From contig CAMOEW010000002.1 of the NCBI GenBank assembly GCA_946612625.1, positions 1 through 64,000 on the forward strand: a DNA stretch of 64,000 nt. The letters run 5' to 3'. Below are positions 45,803 through 54,191 of the stretch, piece by piece. The notes beneath the pieces are model-generated. The model ran no database searches and was not told the origin of the DNA. It saw nothing but the letters and a program-made list of their open reading frames with translations. Position 1 is the stretch's first letter. Every line of letters begins with the position of its first letter. The position numbers were made by a program, and so were the translations under genes. This DNA comes from an uncultured Prevotella sp. (lineage in GTDB: Bacteria > Bacteroidota > Bacteroidia > Bacteroidales > Bacteroidaceae).

Positions 45803-46575
45803 GAAACCTGTTGTATGTATTCATAGTTGTGATTATGGTAGCGATTGGCTGCAAGCCATCGGTTCCGAGCCGCTATATCCAGCCCGAAGAGATGGAGGAT
45901 ATACTATACGACTATTTCGTTGCCCAAGCGATGGCACGACAAAGCTCGCAGAATGAATACGGCTACCGCTCACAGCTATATTTCCAGGCAGTGTTAAAGA
46001 AACATCAAATAACGGAGGCTGACTTCGACTCGTCGCTTGTATATTACTACGGCAGGTCGGAGAAGTTTAAAGAAGTGTTTCACAACCTCAAAGACCGGAT
46101 AAGCAATGATGCTCTGTCACTGGGAGCTTCTATAGGCGAGATAAACAGGTACTCACAATACAGCAGCAATGGCGATACTGCCAATATATGGAGCGGACCG
46201 ACATCGGAGTTCCTTTTTGTTGCGCCGCCATACAACAGATTGTCGTTTGAGCAGAAAATCGACACAGCATACCACAGGGGCGACAGCTTCCTGTTCAATT
46301 TTGAGACAATCTTCCTCTACCAGTCGGGGACGAAGGATGGTGTGGCATGCGTATTGGTAGGATATGACAACGACAGTGTGGCAACATTCACAACAAGCAT
46401 CTTCAACACAGGGCTCTCGCAGGTGCGTATTCCTGGCGACACTCTGCACAACATACGCAGCATGAAAGGATTCATCTATCTTGACCGTGGAAACGAACAA
46501 ACACAGTCGATGAAACTGATGTGGGTCAACAAACTGCAGTTAGTGAGATTCCATGACCGCCGTTACAAGAAATAG
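45799..46575 (+). CDS. DUF4296 lipoprotein
   Basis: A 258-residue lipoprotein (signal ending MVAIGC) with the DUF4296 domain in the N-terminal third (PEEMEDILYDYFVAQAMA, about residues 30-110), which is typical of Bacteroidetes. The remainder contains beta-rich sequence such as FNFETIFLYQSGTKDG. It overlaps lspA by the ATGA arrangement and so is probably co-translated. The function of DUF4296 is unknown. Confidence 0.83.
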   Translation: MRNLLYVFIVVIMVAIGCKPSVPSRYIQPEEMEDILYDYFVAQAMARQSSQNEYGYRSQLYFQAVLKKHQITEADFDSSLVYYYGRSEKFKEVFHNLKDRISNDALSLGASIGEINRYSQYSSNGDTANIWSGPTSEFLFVAPPYNRLSFEQKIDTAYHRGDSFLFNFETIFLYQSGTKDGVACVLVGYDNDSVATFTTSIFNTGLSQVRIPGDTLHNIRSMKGFIYLDRGNEQTQSMKLMWVNKLQLVRFHDRRYKK

Positions 46576-46780
46576 GCGCGTTGCTGCCAACACCATCGTC
46601 ACTCCACGTGAGGAGATAGATCAGGGATATGTGGAATTATGCAACGGGTGTGTTGTAGGCTACGGGCATTTCGACCGGGAAATGGCGTTCACAGAATGGC
46701 TCGGAGGACGCATTGACATAAAGGTGGCCTTCGACGGCAGCTTGAGGGCATACAAAGAAGGCAAGGAACTAACTGAATGA
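46553..46780 (+). CDS. Small conserved hypothetical protein
   Basis: A 75-residue protein beginning inside the last codons of the DUF4296 gene (23-base overlap, different frame) and 22 bases before the MFS gene. It has short beta-strand-like segments, VELCNGCVVGYGHFDRE and RIDIKVAFDGSLRA, and resembles small Bacteroidetes proteins found in this position, but no domain was recognised. The operon position and the lack of another frame favour a real gene. Confidence 0.6.
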   Translation: MTAVTRNRRVAANTIVTPREEIDQGYVELCNGCVVGYGHFDREMAFTEWLGGRIDIKVAFDGSLRAYKEGKELTE

Positions 46781-46802
46781 TAACCTAAATATATTTATCA
46801 CT

Positions 46803-48074
46803 ATGAATTTGAAAATACGTTTGACACTGATGAACTTCCTTGAGTTCGCAGTATGGGGAGCCTATCTCACGTGTATGGGTCGCTATCTCGGAAATATCGG
46901 GATGAGCACAGAAATAGGGTGGTTTTACTCTATGCAGGGCATAGTGTCAATATTCATGCCTGCCATCATCGGTATCATTGCCGACCGATGGGTGCCTGCA
47001 CAGCTGATGATGGGGATTTGTCACTTGATTGCAGGTGTGTTTATGTTCCTGACAGCATGGTACGGACATACTGCCGGTACGGAAGCTGAATTCTCAACGA
47101 TATTCTCACTATATGCTGTCAGCGTGGCATTCTATATGCCAACTCTTGCTCTTACAAATTCTGTGGCATACAACGCACTGACGAAGGCTGGTATGGATAC
47201 CGTTCGCGACTTCCCGCCGATACGCGTGTTCGGAACGGTGGGATTCATCTGCACCATGTGGTTCGTAGATCTCATGAAATTCCAGGCAAACGAAAATCAG
47301 TTCGTCACGTCGGGAGTGCTGAGCATCGTTCTATTCATTTATACTTTCACTCTTCCATCGTGTCCTGTTGCCAAGGGAGGCGAAAAACAAAGCCTAACCG
47401 AAGCTTTCGGACTGAAGGCATTCGAGTTGTTTCGCCACAAGCAGATGGCCATTTTCTTCATATTCTCAATGCTGCTCGGAGTAAGTCTTCAAATAACTAA
47501 CGGCTTTGCCAATCCTTTTATTAGCAGCTTTGCCGTAATGCCAGAGTATGCTGACACCTTTGGAGTACAACATGCCAACATACTTATTTCGCTGTCACAG
47601 ATAAGCGAAACGTGCTGCATATTGCTAATTCCATTCTGCATGAAACGCTACGGCATCAAGAACGTGATGCTCATTGCCATGTTCGCATGGGTGTTCCGTT
47701 TCGGGCTCTTCGGGTTCGGCAATCCGGGTAGCGGCGTGTGGATGTTCGTACTCTCGATGATTGTGTATGGAGTGGCTTTCGATTTCTTCAATATCTCAGG
47801 CTCGCTCTTCGTTGACAAGGCAACCACTCCTGAGATACGCTCAAGTGCACAGGGTCTATTCATGCTTATGACAAACGGCGTGGGGGCAACCATCGGAACA
47901 CTTGGCGCACAACAAGTGATAAACCACTTCACCACAGGAACCGTGGTTGACGGAAACTTCTATACCATTGGCGACTGGCAGTCGTGCTGGTTCACGTTTG
48001 CACTTTATGCTCTCATAGTGGGAGTGGTGTTTGCTATGTTATTCAAACCAGACAAAGAAATGTTGAAGGCATGA
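46803..48074 (+). CDS. NupG-like nucleoside:proton symporter
   Basis: A 423-residue, 12-segment major facilitator of the nucleoside:H+ symporter family. It begins NLKIRLTLMNFLEFAVWGAY, typical of NupG-like proteins, and has the A-loop GIIADRWVPAQ and a later APEIRSSAQG-like segment (TTPEIRSSAQGLFMLM). It takes up nucleosides across the inner membrane. Fourth gene beyond ileS in the same strand run; its stop overlaps the bifunctional nuclease start. Confidence 0.88.
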   Translation: MNLKIRLTLMNFLEFAVWGAYLTCMGRYLGNIGMSTEIGWFYSMQGIVSIFMPAIIGIIADRWVPAQLMMGICHLIAGVFMFLTAWYGHTAGTEAEFSTIFSLYAVSVAFYMPTLALTNSVAYNALTKAGMDTVRDFPPIRVFGTVGFICTMWFVDLMKFQANENQFVTSGVLSIVLFIYTFTLPSCPVAKGGEKQSLTEAFGLKAFELFRHKQMAIFFIFSMLLGVSLQITNGFANPFISSFAVMPEYADTFGVQHANILISLSQISETCCILLIPFCMKRYGIKNVMLIAMFAWVFRFGLFGFGNPGSGVWMFVLSMIVYGVAFDFFNISGSLFVDKATTPEIRSSAQGLFMLMTNGVGATIGTLGAQQVINHFTTGTVVDGNFYTIGDWQSCWFTFALYALIVGVVFAMLFKPDKEMLKA

Positions 48075-48667
48075 ACGGAGAGAGAGTGAGGCTATATTTC
48101 CAGAATGTGTGTGAGATTGTCGGCAATAATTCCGGTCAAGGCGGACTTATTATTCTCTGCGACGAACAGCGTGAACGTGCCATCAGCGTGTTCTGCGATG
48201 TCAACACATCACGTATGCTGATGAGAAGGTGTACTAATGCTGGCACAAAAGACAAAGAGCGATTGCCAGATGTGCTATGTGGATTGCTGATGTCGAAGTT
48301 CTACGATTATGACAAGGAACTATTTATATGGGACGTTCAAAACGGCAAATACCAGACTTCGCTGATATTAAAGGGTGAAAATATTATCGAACGACCTATA
48401 AACCTTGAGGATGCTGTACTACTAATGAAAATAACCGGCATTCCAATATATACATACCGTAGTCTGATGAGAATGCAAAGCCTTCCATACAGTCAGGACC
48501 TGTCATGTCTGGCCATACCGATAAACACTCTTCCGGACGAAAAGCTTAAGAAGGCCTTAGACGAGGCAGTGCGCTCAGAAAACTACCGTCAAGCCAAGTA
48601 TATCAACGACGAGCTGAAGCGACGCAAATTGAGTAGTTCAGAGTGTAGCGACGAATCCAAATCATAG
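48071..48667 (+). CDS. Bifunctional nuclease domain (DUF151) with UVR motif
   Basis: A 198-residue protein with an N-terminal bifunctional nuclease domain (LYFQNVCEIVGNNSGQGG to IERPINLEDAVLLMKITG) and a C-terminal UVR helical motif (LDEAVRSENYRQAKYINDEL) of the type that binds UvrA/UvrB or ClpC partners. The track start is inside the MFS gene; ATG at 48071 overlaps its stop as ATGA. A role in nucleic acid degradation or repair is inferred from the domains. Confidence 0.87.
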   Translation: MNGERVRLYFQNVCEIVGNNSGQGGLIILCDEQRERAISVFCDVNTSRMLMRRCTNAGTKDKERLPDVLCGLLMSKFYDYDKELFIWDVQNGKYQTSLILKGENIIERPINLEDAVLLMKITGIPIYTYRSLMRMQSLPYSQDLSCLAIPINTLPDEKLKKALDEAVRSENYRQAKYINDELKRRKLSSSECSDESKS

Positions 48668-48671
48668 GAAT

Positions 48672-49391
48672 ATGAAGGAAACAAGATTCTTCTTTATGCC
48701 CGATGCAACTTCATGTAATGCGCTGACTGCCGACGAAGCACAACATGCCGTAAGGGTACTGCGACTGAAACCACACGACGAAATAGTGTTGATTGACGGA
48801 CACGGCTCTTTCTTCAAAGCAGAGATTACGCTTGCTGAAAACCACCACTGCATGTACCGCATTACAGAAGAAATGCCTCAGAGCAAACTGTGGAACGGTC
48901 ATCTGCATCTTGCCATTGCACCTACAAAGATGATGGATCGCATGGAGTGGATGGCAGAAAAAGCAACTGAGATAGGCATTGACGAACTGTCGTTTATCGG
49001 ATGCAAATTCTCTGAACGAAATTCGATAAAGACTGAGAGGATAGGAAAAATCGTTGTTGCAGCTGTTAAGCAAAGTCGTAAAGCCTGGATGCCGATTGTC
49101 AACGATATGTGCAGTTTCAGGGATTTCGTTGCGGCTCATAAATCAGACCGGCGATTTATTGCCCATTGTTATGAAGAGATTAACCGGACATTACTGTTCG
49201 ACGAGATAAAACACTGTTCACCCGACGAGAATATCACCGTAATGATAGGTCCTGAGGGCGATTTCTCGATAGACGAGGTACGTATGGCTGTCAAGGAAGG
49301 GTTTGTGTCTGTCAGTCTCGGTAGTAGCCGATTACGTACCGAGACTGCTGGTCTTACAGCAGTAATGATGATGCACTTGGGAAAGAAGTAA
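48672..49391 (+). CDS. rsmE: 16S rRNA m3U1498 methyltransferase
   Basis: SPOUT-superfamily methyltransferase of 239 residues that methylates U1498 of 16S rRNA. An N-terminal PUA-like region is followed by the trefoil-knot S-adenosylmethionine site with MIGPEGDFSIDEV and SLGSSRLRTETAG. Start ATG lies 4 bases after the previous stop. The gene continues the ileS-led operon. Confidence 0.94.
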   Translation: MKETRFFFMPDATSCNALTADEAQHAVRVLRLKPHDEIVLIDGHGSFFKAEITLAENHHCMYRITEEMPQSKLWNGHLHLAIAPTKMMDRMEWMAEKATEIGIDELSFIGCKFSERNSIKTERIGKIVVAAVKQSRKAWMPIVNDMCSFRDFVAAHKSDRRFIAHCYEEINRTLLFDEIKHCSPDENITVMIGPEGDFSIDEVRMAVKEGFVSVSLGSSRLRTETAGLTAVMMMHLGKK

Positions 49392-49401
49392 AAAGAATAT
49401 T

Positions 49402-50028
49402 ATGAGCATAAAAAAAAGATTGAAAGAGAGTGGGAGAGTGCTGACGCTTGCCGTCTGTATGGCTGCTATGTCACCAATGTACGCACAGGATGTAATGGTC
49501 ATGAAAGATATAGTGAAGACAATGCCCGATTCGATGATGCCTTACTTAACACATAACAACAGGCTTGACATGATTGACTTTCTTGAGTCTAAAATGCCGG
49601 CAAAGGTGAAAAACTCTTTCGAGGGCACGTCGGAAATGGAAGCACTAAACGACAGTTACGTCCGTATCAAACTGAATCAGGCAGCTATCCTTGAAATGCG
49701 ACTACTGAAAACTGACAGCTCTCTTCTTGACAGCACACATTATATAATATGTATAGCGATGACGGTGGGTATCGATTCACAGCAGAGTTCCATAGCTTTC
49801 TACTCTGCCAAATGGAACTCTCTCAATGCATCGGATTATTTGCCAGAAGAGTATGTAGTAAACGATTGTTCAAACAAAAGATTCTATATCTTCAGGCTGT
49901 CGGAAACTGATGACAATGTGGACATATACCCTTCAAAAATGCCGATGCCTAAAGAATATTTTAATGAAAACGACAATAAAAAGTTAACAACTTTAAAATG
50001 GAATACTCGCAGATACAACAAAAGTTAA
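49402..50028 (+). CDS. DUF3256 family exported protein
   Basis: A 208-residue protein of the Bacteroidetes DUF3256 family, with a signal-like N terminus (MAAMSPMYAQ end) and body motifs such as KTMPDSMMPYLTHNNRLDMI and NDSYVRIKLNQAAILEMRLL. It probably resides in the periplasm or outer membrane. Function unknown. It is the last gene before a 277-base gap that holds a candidate small RNA. Confidence 0.83.
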   Translation: MSIKKRLKESGRVLTLAVCMAAMSPMYAQDVMVMKDIVKTMPDSMMPYLTHNNRLDMIDFLESKMPAKVKNSFEGTSEMEALNDSYVRIKLNQAAILEMRLLKTDSSLLDSTHYIICIAMTVGIDSQQSSIAFYSAKWNSLNASDYLPEEYVVNDCSNKRFYIFRLSETDDNVDIYPSKMPMPKEYFNENDNKKLTTLKWNTRRYNKS

Positions 50029-50056
50029 ATCCGCGAAGAAAAAATAAGCAAAATGC

Positions 50057-50086
50057 TTGCAAATATGATAATTTTTAGTATATTTG
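50057..50086 (+). promoter_or_regulatory. Promoter of the candidate small RNA
   Basis: TTG (50057-50059), 19 bases, TATATTTG (50079-50086). No start codon with a substantial frame follows before the terminator. Confidence 0.65.
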
Positions 50087-50089
50087 CAG

Positions 50090-50170
50090 TGTGTTTTTCA
50101 TGGTATTAGATTATTAAGGTTAATTTATTGGGGGATTGGTTGTCGTGATGACAACCAATTCTTTTTTCTT
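50090..50170 (+). ncRNA. Candidate small RNA with own promoter and terminator
   Basis: About 75-80 bases lie between a consensus promoter and an intrinsic terminator, without a credible frame. The 5' part, TGTGTTTTTCATGGTATTAG, recurs almost unchanged at 53121-53139 before the ECF sigma gene. The 3' hairpin is ATTGGTTGTC (50135-50144), GTGAT loop, GACAACCAAT (50150-50159), then CTTTTTTC. It resembles conserved Bacteroidales intergenic RNAs, but I cannot name a family from memory. Confidence 0.6.
50133..50170 (+). terminator. Terminator of the candidate small RNA
   Basis: A 10-bp perfect stem with GTGAT loop plus two extra pairs, followed by TCTTTTTTC. It also separates DUF3256 from mazG. Confidence 0.8.
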
Positions 50171-50305
50171 TAAATCACTGTTTTTTATATTTTGGGTCAG
50201 TCGATATTTCATAGGGGGATATTTTTACGTTATTATTTTTTGCAGTTTCATAAATTATTTGTAATTTAGCGGCTGAAAATAAGACAAAGAGGAGTTTACA
50301 ACAAA

Positions 50306-51163
50306 ATGAAACATACCCGCGAAGAACAGATGGCAGCTTTCGGACGTGTGCTCGACGTTCTCGACACACTGAGGGAGAAATGCCCCTGGGACAGGAAGCA
50401 AACCAACGAAAGCCTTCGTCCCAACACAATTGAAGAGACTTATGAACTATGCGACGCAATCACGAAGGGCAATATCAAGGACGAGATAAAGGAACTTGGC
50501 GACGTATTGCTGCATATAGTGTTCTATGCAAGGATTGGCGATGAAAATGGACAATTTGACATTGCCGATGTATGCAATCAAATGGTTGACAAACTCATAT
50601 TCCGTCATCCACATGTATATCATCCTTCGCAGATTGGCGTTCCACACCCAAAGCCGCTGCCGTATGGTGAAGACTCAAACGAATGCGAGTTCACCAATGT
50701 TAAGACATCAGAGCAAGTATTGGAAAATTGGGAACAAATCAAGTTGAAGGAGAAAGACGGCAACAAGAGTGTGCTCTCAGGAGTGCCGGTATCGCTACCG
50801 TCGCTCATCAAAGCGTACCGTATTCAAGACAAAGCCCGCAATGTGGGATTCGACTGGAAGGACCGTAACGATGTGTGGGTAAAGGTGCGTGAGGAGCTTG
50901 ACGAACTTGAAGCCGAGTTGACAAAGGGCGATAAGTCCCGCTCCACAGCTGAACTTGGCGACTTTATCTTCAGCGTAGTCAATGCTTCGCGGCTCTATCA
51001 TCTGAATCCCGACAATGCACTGGAACTCACTAACCAGAAATTCATAAGTCGTTTCAATTATATCGAAGCCCACAGCATTAGAGCTGGCAAACCTCTTAAT
51101 GAGATGACACTCGACGAAATGGACGCTCTGTGGAACGAAGCCAAAGAAAAAGAAAAGAATTAA
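50306..51163 (+). CDS. mazG: MazG nucleoside triphosphate pyrophosphohydrolase
   Basis: A 285-residue house-cleaning enzyme that hydrolyses nucleoside triphosphates to monophosphates and pyrophosphate. The two-domain arrangement has CPWDRKQTNESLRPNTIEE and IKDEIKELGDVLLHIVF (first magnesium site) and a second copy ending in STAELGDFIFSVVNASR. It starts a new transcription unit after the small RNA and is followed by a lipoprotein gene 21 bases on. Confidence 0.95.
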   Translation: MKHTREEQMAAFGRVLDVLDTLREKCPWDRKQTNESLRPNTIEETYELCDAITKGNIKDEIKELGDVLLHIVFYARIGDENGQFDIADVCNQMVDKLIFRHPHVYHPSQIGVPHPKPLPYGEDSNECEFTNVKTSEQVLENWEQIKLKEKDGNKSVLSGVPVSLPSLIKAYRIQDKARNVGFDWKDRNDVWVKVREELDELEAELTKGDKSRSTAELGDFIFSVVNASRLYHLNPDNALELTNQKFISRFNYIEAHSIRAGKPLNEMTLDEMDALWNEAKEKEKN

Positions 51164-51184
51164 TAACAAAATAATGAAGTATCT

Positions 51185-51793
51185 ATGAATCTCAGGTCAT
51201 TTATTACAATCGGAATGGTGTCGGCTGCATTGTCGGCAATAGTTAGCTGTGGCAATAAGACACAGTCGATATCAGACGATGGCGACAGCGTTGATATCTC
51301 AAATATTATACCTCAAGACAGTACTATTTTCGGAATATGCTGCGAAGGAACAGGCATGAACACCGTTCAGTTACTTACCGACAGTGGCGACACGCTGTCG
51401 ATTGATATTAGTCTGGCGCGTGATAGTGACTATGTGTTTGGCGGACTAATGGCTGGCGACCGTCTGGCAATTCTGGCTACAGTTGACAAAAAATCGGCAA
51501 CAAAGGTTATCAACATTTCGACACTTCTTGGCGATTGGGTGATGCCAAATCCGCTCGATGGCAGCTCCATACAGGGCATTAGCCTTAAGGAAGGCGGAAT
51601 CGCCGAAAGCATCAACCAGGGTTCAATTGTGTATAAGACGTGGAAAATAGAGTATGGTCATCTCGCCCTCACATCGTCACGCGAGATTGAGATGTCTGAG
51701 GAGGAAACGACGCTCTACGACTTTGTGTCGCTCGGAGCCGACTCACTTGTGTATCGTGATGCTGAAGACGACTACAAATATTCAAGGAGGTAA
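51185..51793 (+). CDS. Lipocalin-like lipoprotein, unknown function
   Basis: A 202-residue lipoprotein (lipobox IVSC). Beta-rich second half includes LLGDWVMPNPLDGSSIQGIS, typical of Bacteroidetes lipocalin-like domains, and YDFVSLGADSLVYRD. It probably sits in the outer membrane. Ligand unknown. The stop TAA overlaps the Shine-Dalgarno sequence of the RNase Z gene. Confidence 0.68.
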   Translation: MNLRSFITIGMVSAALSAIVSCGNKTQSISDDGDSVDISNIIPQDSTIFGICCEGTGMNTVQLLTDSGDTLSIDISLARDSDYVFGGLMAGDRLAILATVDKKSATKVINISTLLGDWVMPNPLDGSSIQGISLKEGGIAESINQGSIVYKTWKIEYGHLALTSSREIEMSEEETTLYDFVSLGADSLVYRDAEDDYKYSRR

Positions 51794-51799
51794 CGACTG

Positions 51800-52714
51800 T
51801 TGGAACCTTTCAAAGTACATATCCTTGGATGTGGCAGCGCACTTCCTACTCTTCGCCACTACGCTTCTTCACAAGTTGTTGAGGTAAGGGGTAAGTTTTT
51901 CATGATCGACTGCGGAGAGGGCACTCAGATGCAGTTGCGCAAGATGAGGCTTCACTTCAACAAAATCAGTGCTGTATTTATATCTCATCTTCACGGCGAC
52001 CATTGTTTCGGACTAATTGGCATGATAAGCACTTTCGGAATGCTTGGCCGGACGGCTCCACTGCACATCTATGCTACCAAAGAATTGCGACCCATGCTTT
52101 GCAGCCAGTTGGAAATGTTCTGCAATGGACTAGAGTTTGATGTAGTGTTCCATCCCATCGATACCACGAGAAACGAAGTGATATACGATGACCGCAGTAT
52201 CAGCGTCACCACTATACCACTTCAACACCGAGTGCCGTGTTGTGGTTTCCTCTTCACAGAAAAACCCACGCTACGCCACATTCGTCGCGAAATGATAGAT
52301 TTTTATGACATTCCCGTAAGTCAAATCAACAACATCAAGAACGGCATGGACTGGACCGCTGCCGACGGAACTGTCGTGGAAAACGAAAGGCTTACGTTGC
52401 CTCCCGACGCGCCACGCAGCTATGCTTACTGCAGCGATACAAAATACATACCAGAATTGTGGAAGATGGTGAAAGGAGTAAGCACACTCTATCATGAAAG
52501 CACTTACGCTGCCGATATGATTGACAAAGCACGCCTATACCATCACTCCACGGCAGGCGAGGCAGCCACTGTAGCTCGTGATGCAGGCGCGAGATGTTTG
52601 ATTCTCGGACATTTCTCTGCACGCTATGACAATGAGAAGATATTGCTTGACGAGGCTACAAAAGTGTTCTCAAACAGTTTTCTTGCCAACGAAATGGCCA
52701 TTTTTGACATATAA
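51800..52714 (+). CDS. rnz: Ribonuclease Z
   Basis: A 304-residue tRNA 3'-endonuclease of the metallo-beta-lactamase fold: HxHxDH motif in ISHLHGDHCFGL, further ligands in STYAADM and LILGHFSARY, and DCGEGTQMQLRK near the start. It matures tRNA 3' ends. The frame opens on TTG (51800) preceded 9 bases earlier by AAGGAGG, an unusually strong Shine-Dalgarno sequence for this phylum; no ATG lies near. The start at TTG matches the known N terminus of the family. Confidence 0.94.
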   Translation: MEPFKVHILGCGSALPTLRHYASSQVVEVRGKFFMIDCGEGTQMQLRKMRLHFNKISAVFISHLHGDHCFGLIGMISTFGMLGRTAPLHIYATKELRPMLCSQLEMFCNGLEFDVVFHPIDTTRNEVIYDDRSISVTTIPLQHRVPCCGFLFTEKPTLRHIRREMIDFYDIPVSQINNIKNGMDWTAADGTVVENERLTLPPDAPRSYAYCSDTKYIPELWKMVKGVSTLYHESTYAADMIDKARLYHHSTAGEAATVARDAGARCLILGHFSARYDNEKILLDEATKVFSNSFLANEMAIFDI

Positions 52715-52746
52715 AATAAAAAAAACTTATTTTTCTGCTAATAAAT

Positions 52747-52777
52747 TTTGCCATTTCAACAATAATCACTATATTTG
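52747..52777 (+). promoter_or_regulatory. Promoter of the sorting-domain-like gene
   Basis: TTTG (52747-52750), 19 bases, TATATTTG (52770-52777); ATG candidates at 52796 and 52802. Confidence 0.75.
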
Positions 52778-52795
52778 CACCAAACATAAACGAAA

Positions 52796-53116
52796 ATGCT
52801 TATGACGAAAAAGATACTTATTGCAATATTTGCCGCAGCAATGATGATTTCTGTTCCGTTCGAGAGCATGGCATCAAGTTTTAAAGAGGCAATCACTGAA
52901 ATACAGGGCGACCGTGCCATAGACATCAGCATAAACCAATCTACGCTTACCATAAATGGTGCACAGGGTATGGTTCTTGAGATAGTCTCAGTTACCGGTC
53001 GTCATGTGATGACGATGAAGATTGAAAGTCAGAGCCTATGCATCGACTTGAGTGTGCCTAAGGGCTGCTACCTTGTGAAGGTGGGCAGTGTAGTTAGGAA
53101 AATATCGGTGAGATAA
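52796..53116 (+). CDS. Small exported protein resembling a T9SS sorting domain
   Basis: A 106-residue protein: signal peptide (ending SMASS), a linker and a C-terminal half with LTINGAQGMVLEIVSVTGRH and VPKGCYLVKVGSVVRKISVR. That pattern (three strand pairs, central VTGR, terminal GxYxVKV...RKI.V) is the shape of type IX secretion C-terminal sorting domains, but no cargo domain is attached. It is either a very small secreted protein or a relative of the domain with another role. Upstream of the ECF sigma gene by 87 bases. Confidence 0.65.
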   Translation: MLMTKKILIAIFAAAMMISVPFESMASSFKEAITEIQGDRAIDISINQSTLTINGAQGMVLEIVSVTGRHVMTMKIESQSLCIDLSVPKGCYLVKVGSVVRKISVR

Positions 53117-53120
53117 TAGA

Positions 53121-53181
53121 TGTGTTTTTTATGGTATTATACTTATAGGGAGTAAGTGTGTGATACATGCTGCTCCTTTTT
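53121..53181 (+). ncRNA. Leader element similar to the 50090 RNA
   Basis: TGTGTTTTTTATGGTATTAT repeats the 5' block of the candidate RNA at 50090. It is followed by an imperfect hairpin (GGAG ... CTCC, 53149-53176) and a T run, directly before the sigma factor start at 53204. I see no -7 box of its own, so it may be a 3' end of the 52796 transcript or an attenuator in the sigma-factor leader. Confidence 0.4.
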
Positions 53182-53203
53182 ATTATATATAAATAATGTA
53201 TAA

Positions 53204-53752
53204 GTGAAATACGACGAGGACGATATAATTCGACAACTTTCCGATCCAAAGACTCAACGAAAGGCATTCGAAACAGTGGTACGCCAATACTCAGAGCCTC
53301 TCTATTGGCATATACGCCGTATCGTTGTTACTCACGATGATGCCAACGACGTGTTACAGAACGTCTTTATAAAGGCATGGGCTAATCTCGGAAGTTTTCG
53401 ACACGACTCCAAACTCTCGACATGGCTCTATCGCATTGCCGTCAACGAGAGCATCGACTTCCAGCGTCGCCAAAAGAACATTGTCTCGGTAAGTGCCGAC
53501 GATGTAGATTCCGGCGTTGCCAATCACCTTATGGCCGACCGCTTTTTCGACGGCAATAAGGCATCGGCCATGCTCGAAGAAGCCATCCAAACGCTGCCTG
53601 ATGTCCAGAAGAACGTATTCTGCCTCCGATACTACAACGAGATGAAATACAGCGAGATGAGCAAGGTGATGAAAACCACGGAAGGAGCCTTGAAGGCATC
53701 CTATCATATTGCAGTTAAGAAGATCGCCGAATTTTTAAAGAGCAATGATTAA
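53204..53752 (+). CDS. ECF-type RNA polymerase sigma factor
   Basis: A 182-residue group 4 sigma factor. Sigma-2 region: VLQNVFIKAWANLGSFRHDS and STWLYRIAVNESIDFQRR; sigma-4 region: LPDVQKNVFCLRYYNEMKYS and KTTEGALKASYHIAVKKI. It starts on GTG at 53204; the ATG just upstream runs into a stop after three codons. The next gene is a probable anti-sigma protein, 39 bases away. Confidence 0.93.
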   Translation: MKYDEDDIIRQLSDPKTQRKAFETVVRQYSEPLYWHIRRIVVTHDDANDVLQNVFIKAWANLGSFRHDSKLSTWLYRIAVNESIDFQRRQKNIVSVSADDVDSGVANHLMADRFFDGNKASAMLEEAIQTLPDVQKNVFCLRYYNEMKYSEMSKVMKTTEGALKASYHIAVKKIAEFLKSND

Positions 53753-53790
53753 ACCCTTTATGCTATTGTTCGTCATATAGACAAAAGAAT

Positions 53791-54177
53791 ATGGATATGA
53801 AAGAAGAAAAGTACATACTTGACAAAGTTGGAAAAGAGAACCATTTCCGAGTACCCAATGGCTACTTCGAAAACTTCGCTTCCGAGTTGATGAGTCGTCT
53901 GCCCGAACGTGAGGTAATAGAAGTACCTGCTGCAAAACCCCGAGTATTCGTTCTCCGTTCTTTGATTCTTACTGCAGCGTGTGTCTGCGTGGCCATTTTC
54001 AGCATTACACTCTTCTTCATGAACGATAAGAGCGATGAGATGCCGACAGCCGGCAGCAACGTTGTTGCACAGAATAACATTGACTACAGCACTGTCGATG
54101 AATATATAGATGATGCTGCAGACTACGCCATGATGGACCACGCAGACATCTATGCTTATCTATCGTCGGAAAACTAA
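53791..54177 (+). CDS. Probable anti-sigma membrane protein
   Basis: A 128-residue protein with a short cytoplasmic N-terminal domain (VPNGYFENFASELMSRLPER), a single membrane segment (SLILTAACVCVAIFSITLFF, about 57-76) and a short acidic outside region. Position right after an ECF sigma gene and topology suggest the partner anti-sigma factor, though no zinc-binding ZAS motif is seen. A start at the second methionine (53797) is also possible. Confidence 0.62.
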   Translation: MDMKEEKYILDKVGKENHFRVPNGYFENFASELMSRLPEREVIEVPAAKPRVFVLRSLILTAACVCVAIFSITLFFMNDKSDEMPTAGSNVVAQNNIDYSTVDEYIDDAADYAMMDHADIYAYLSSEN

Positions 54178-54191
54178 AATGTGATTATTAT

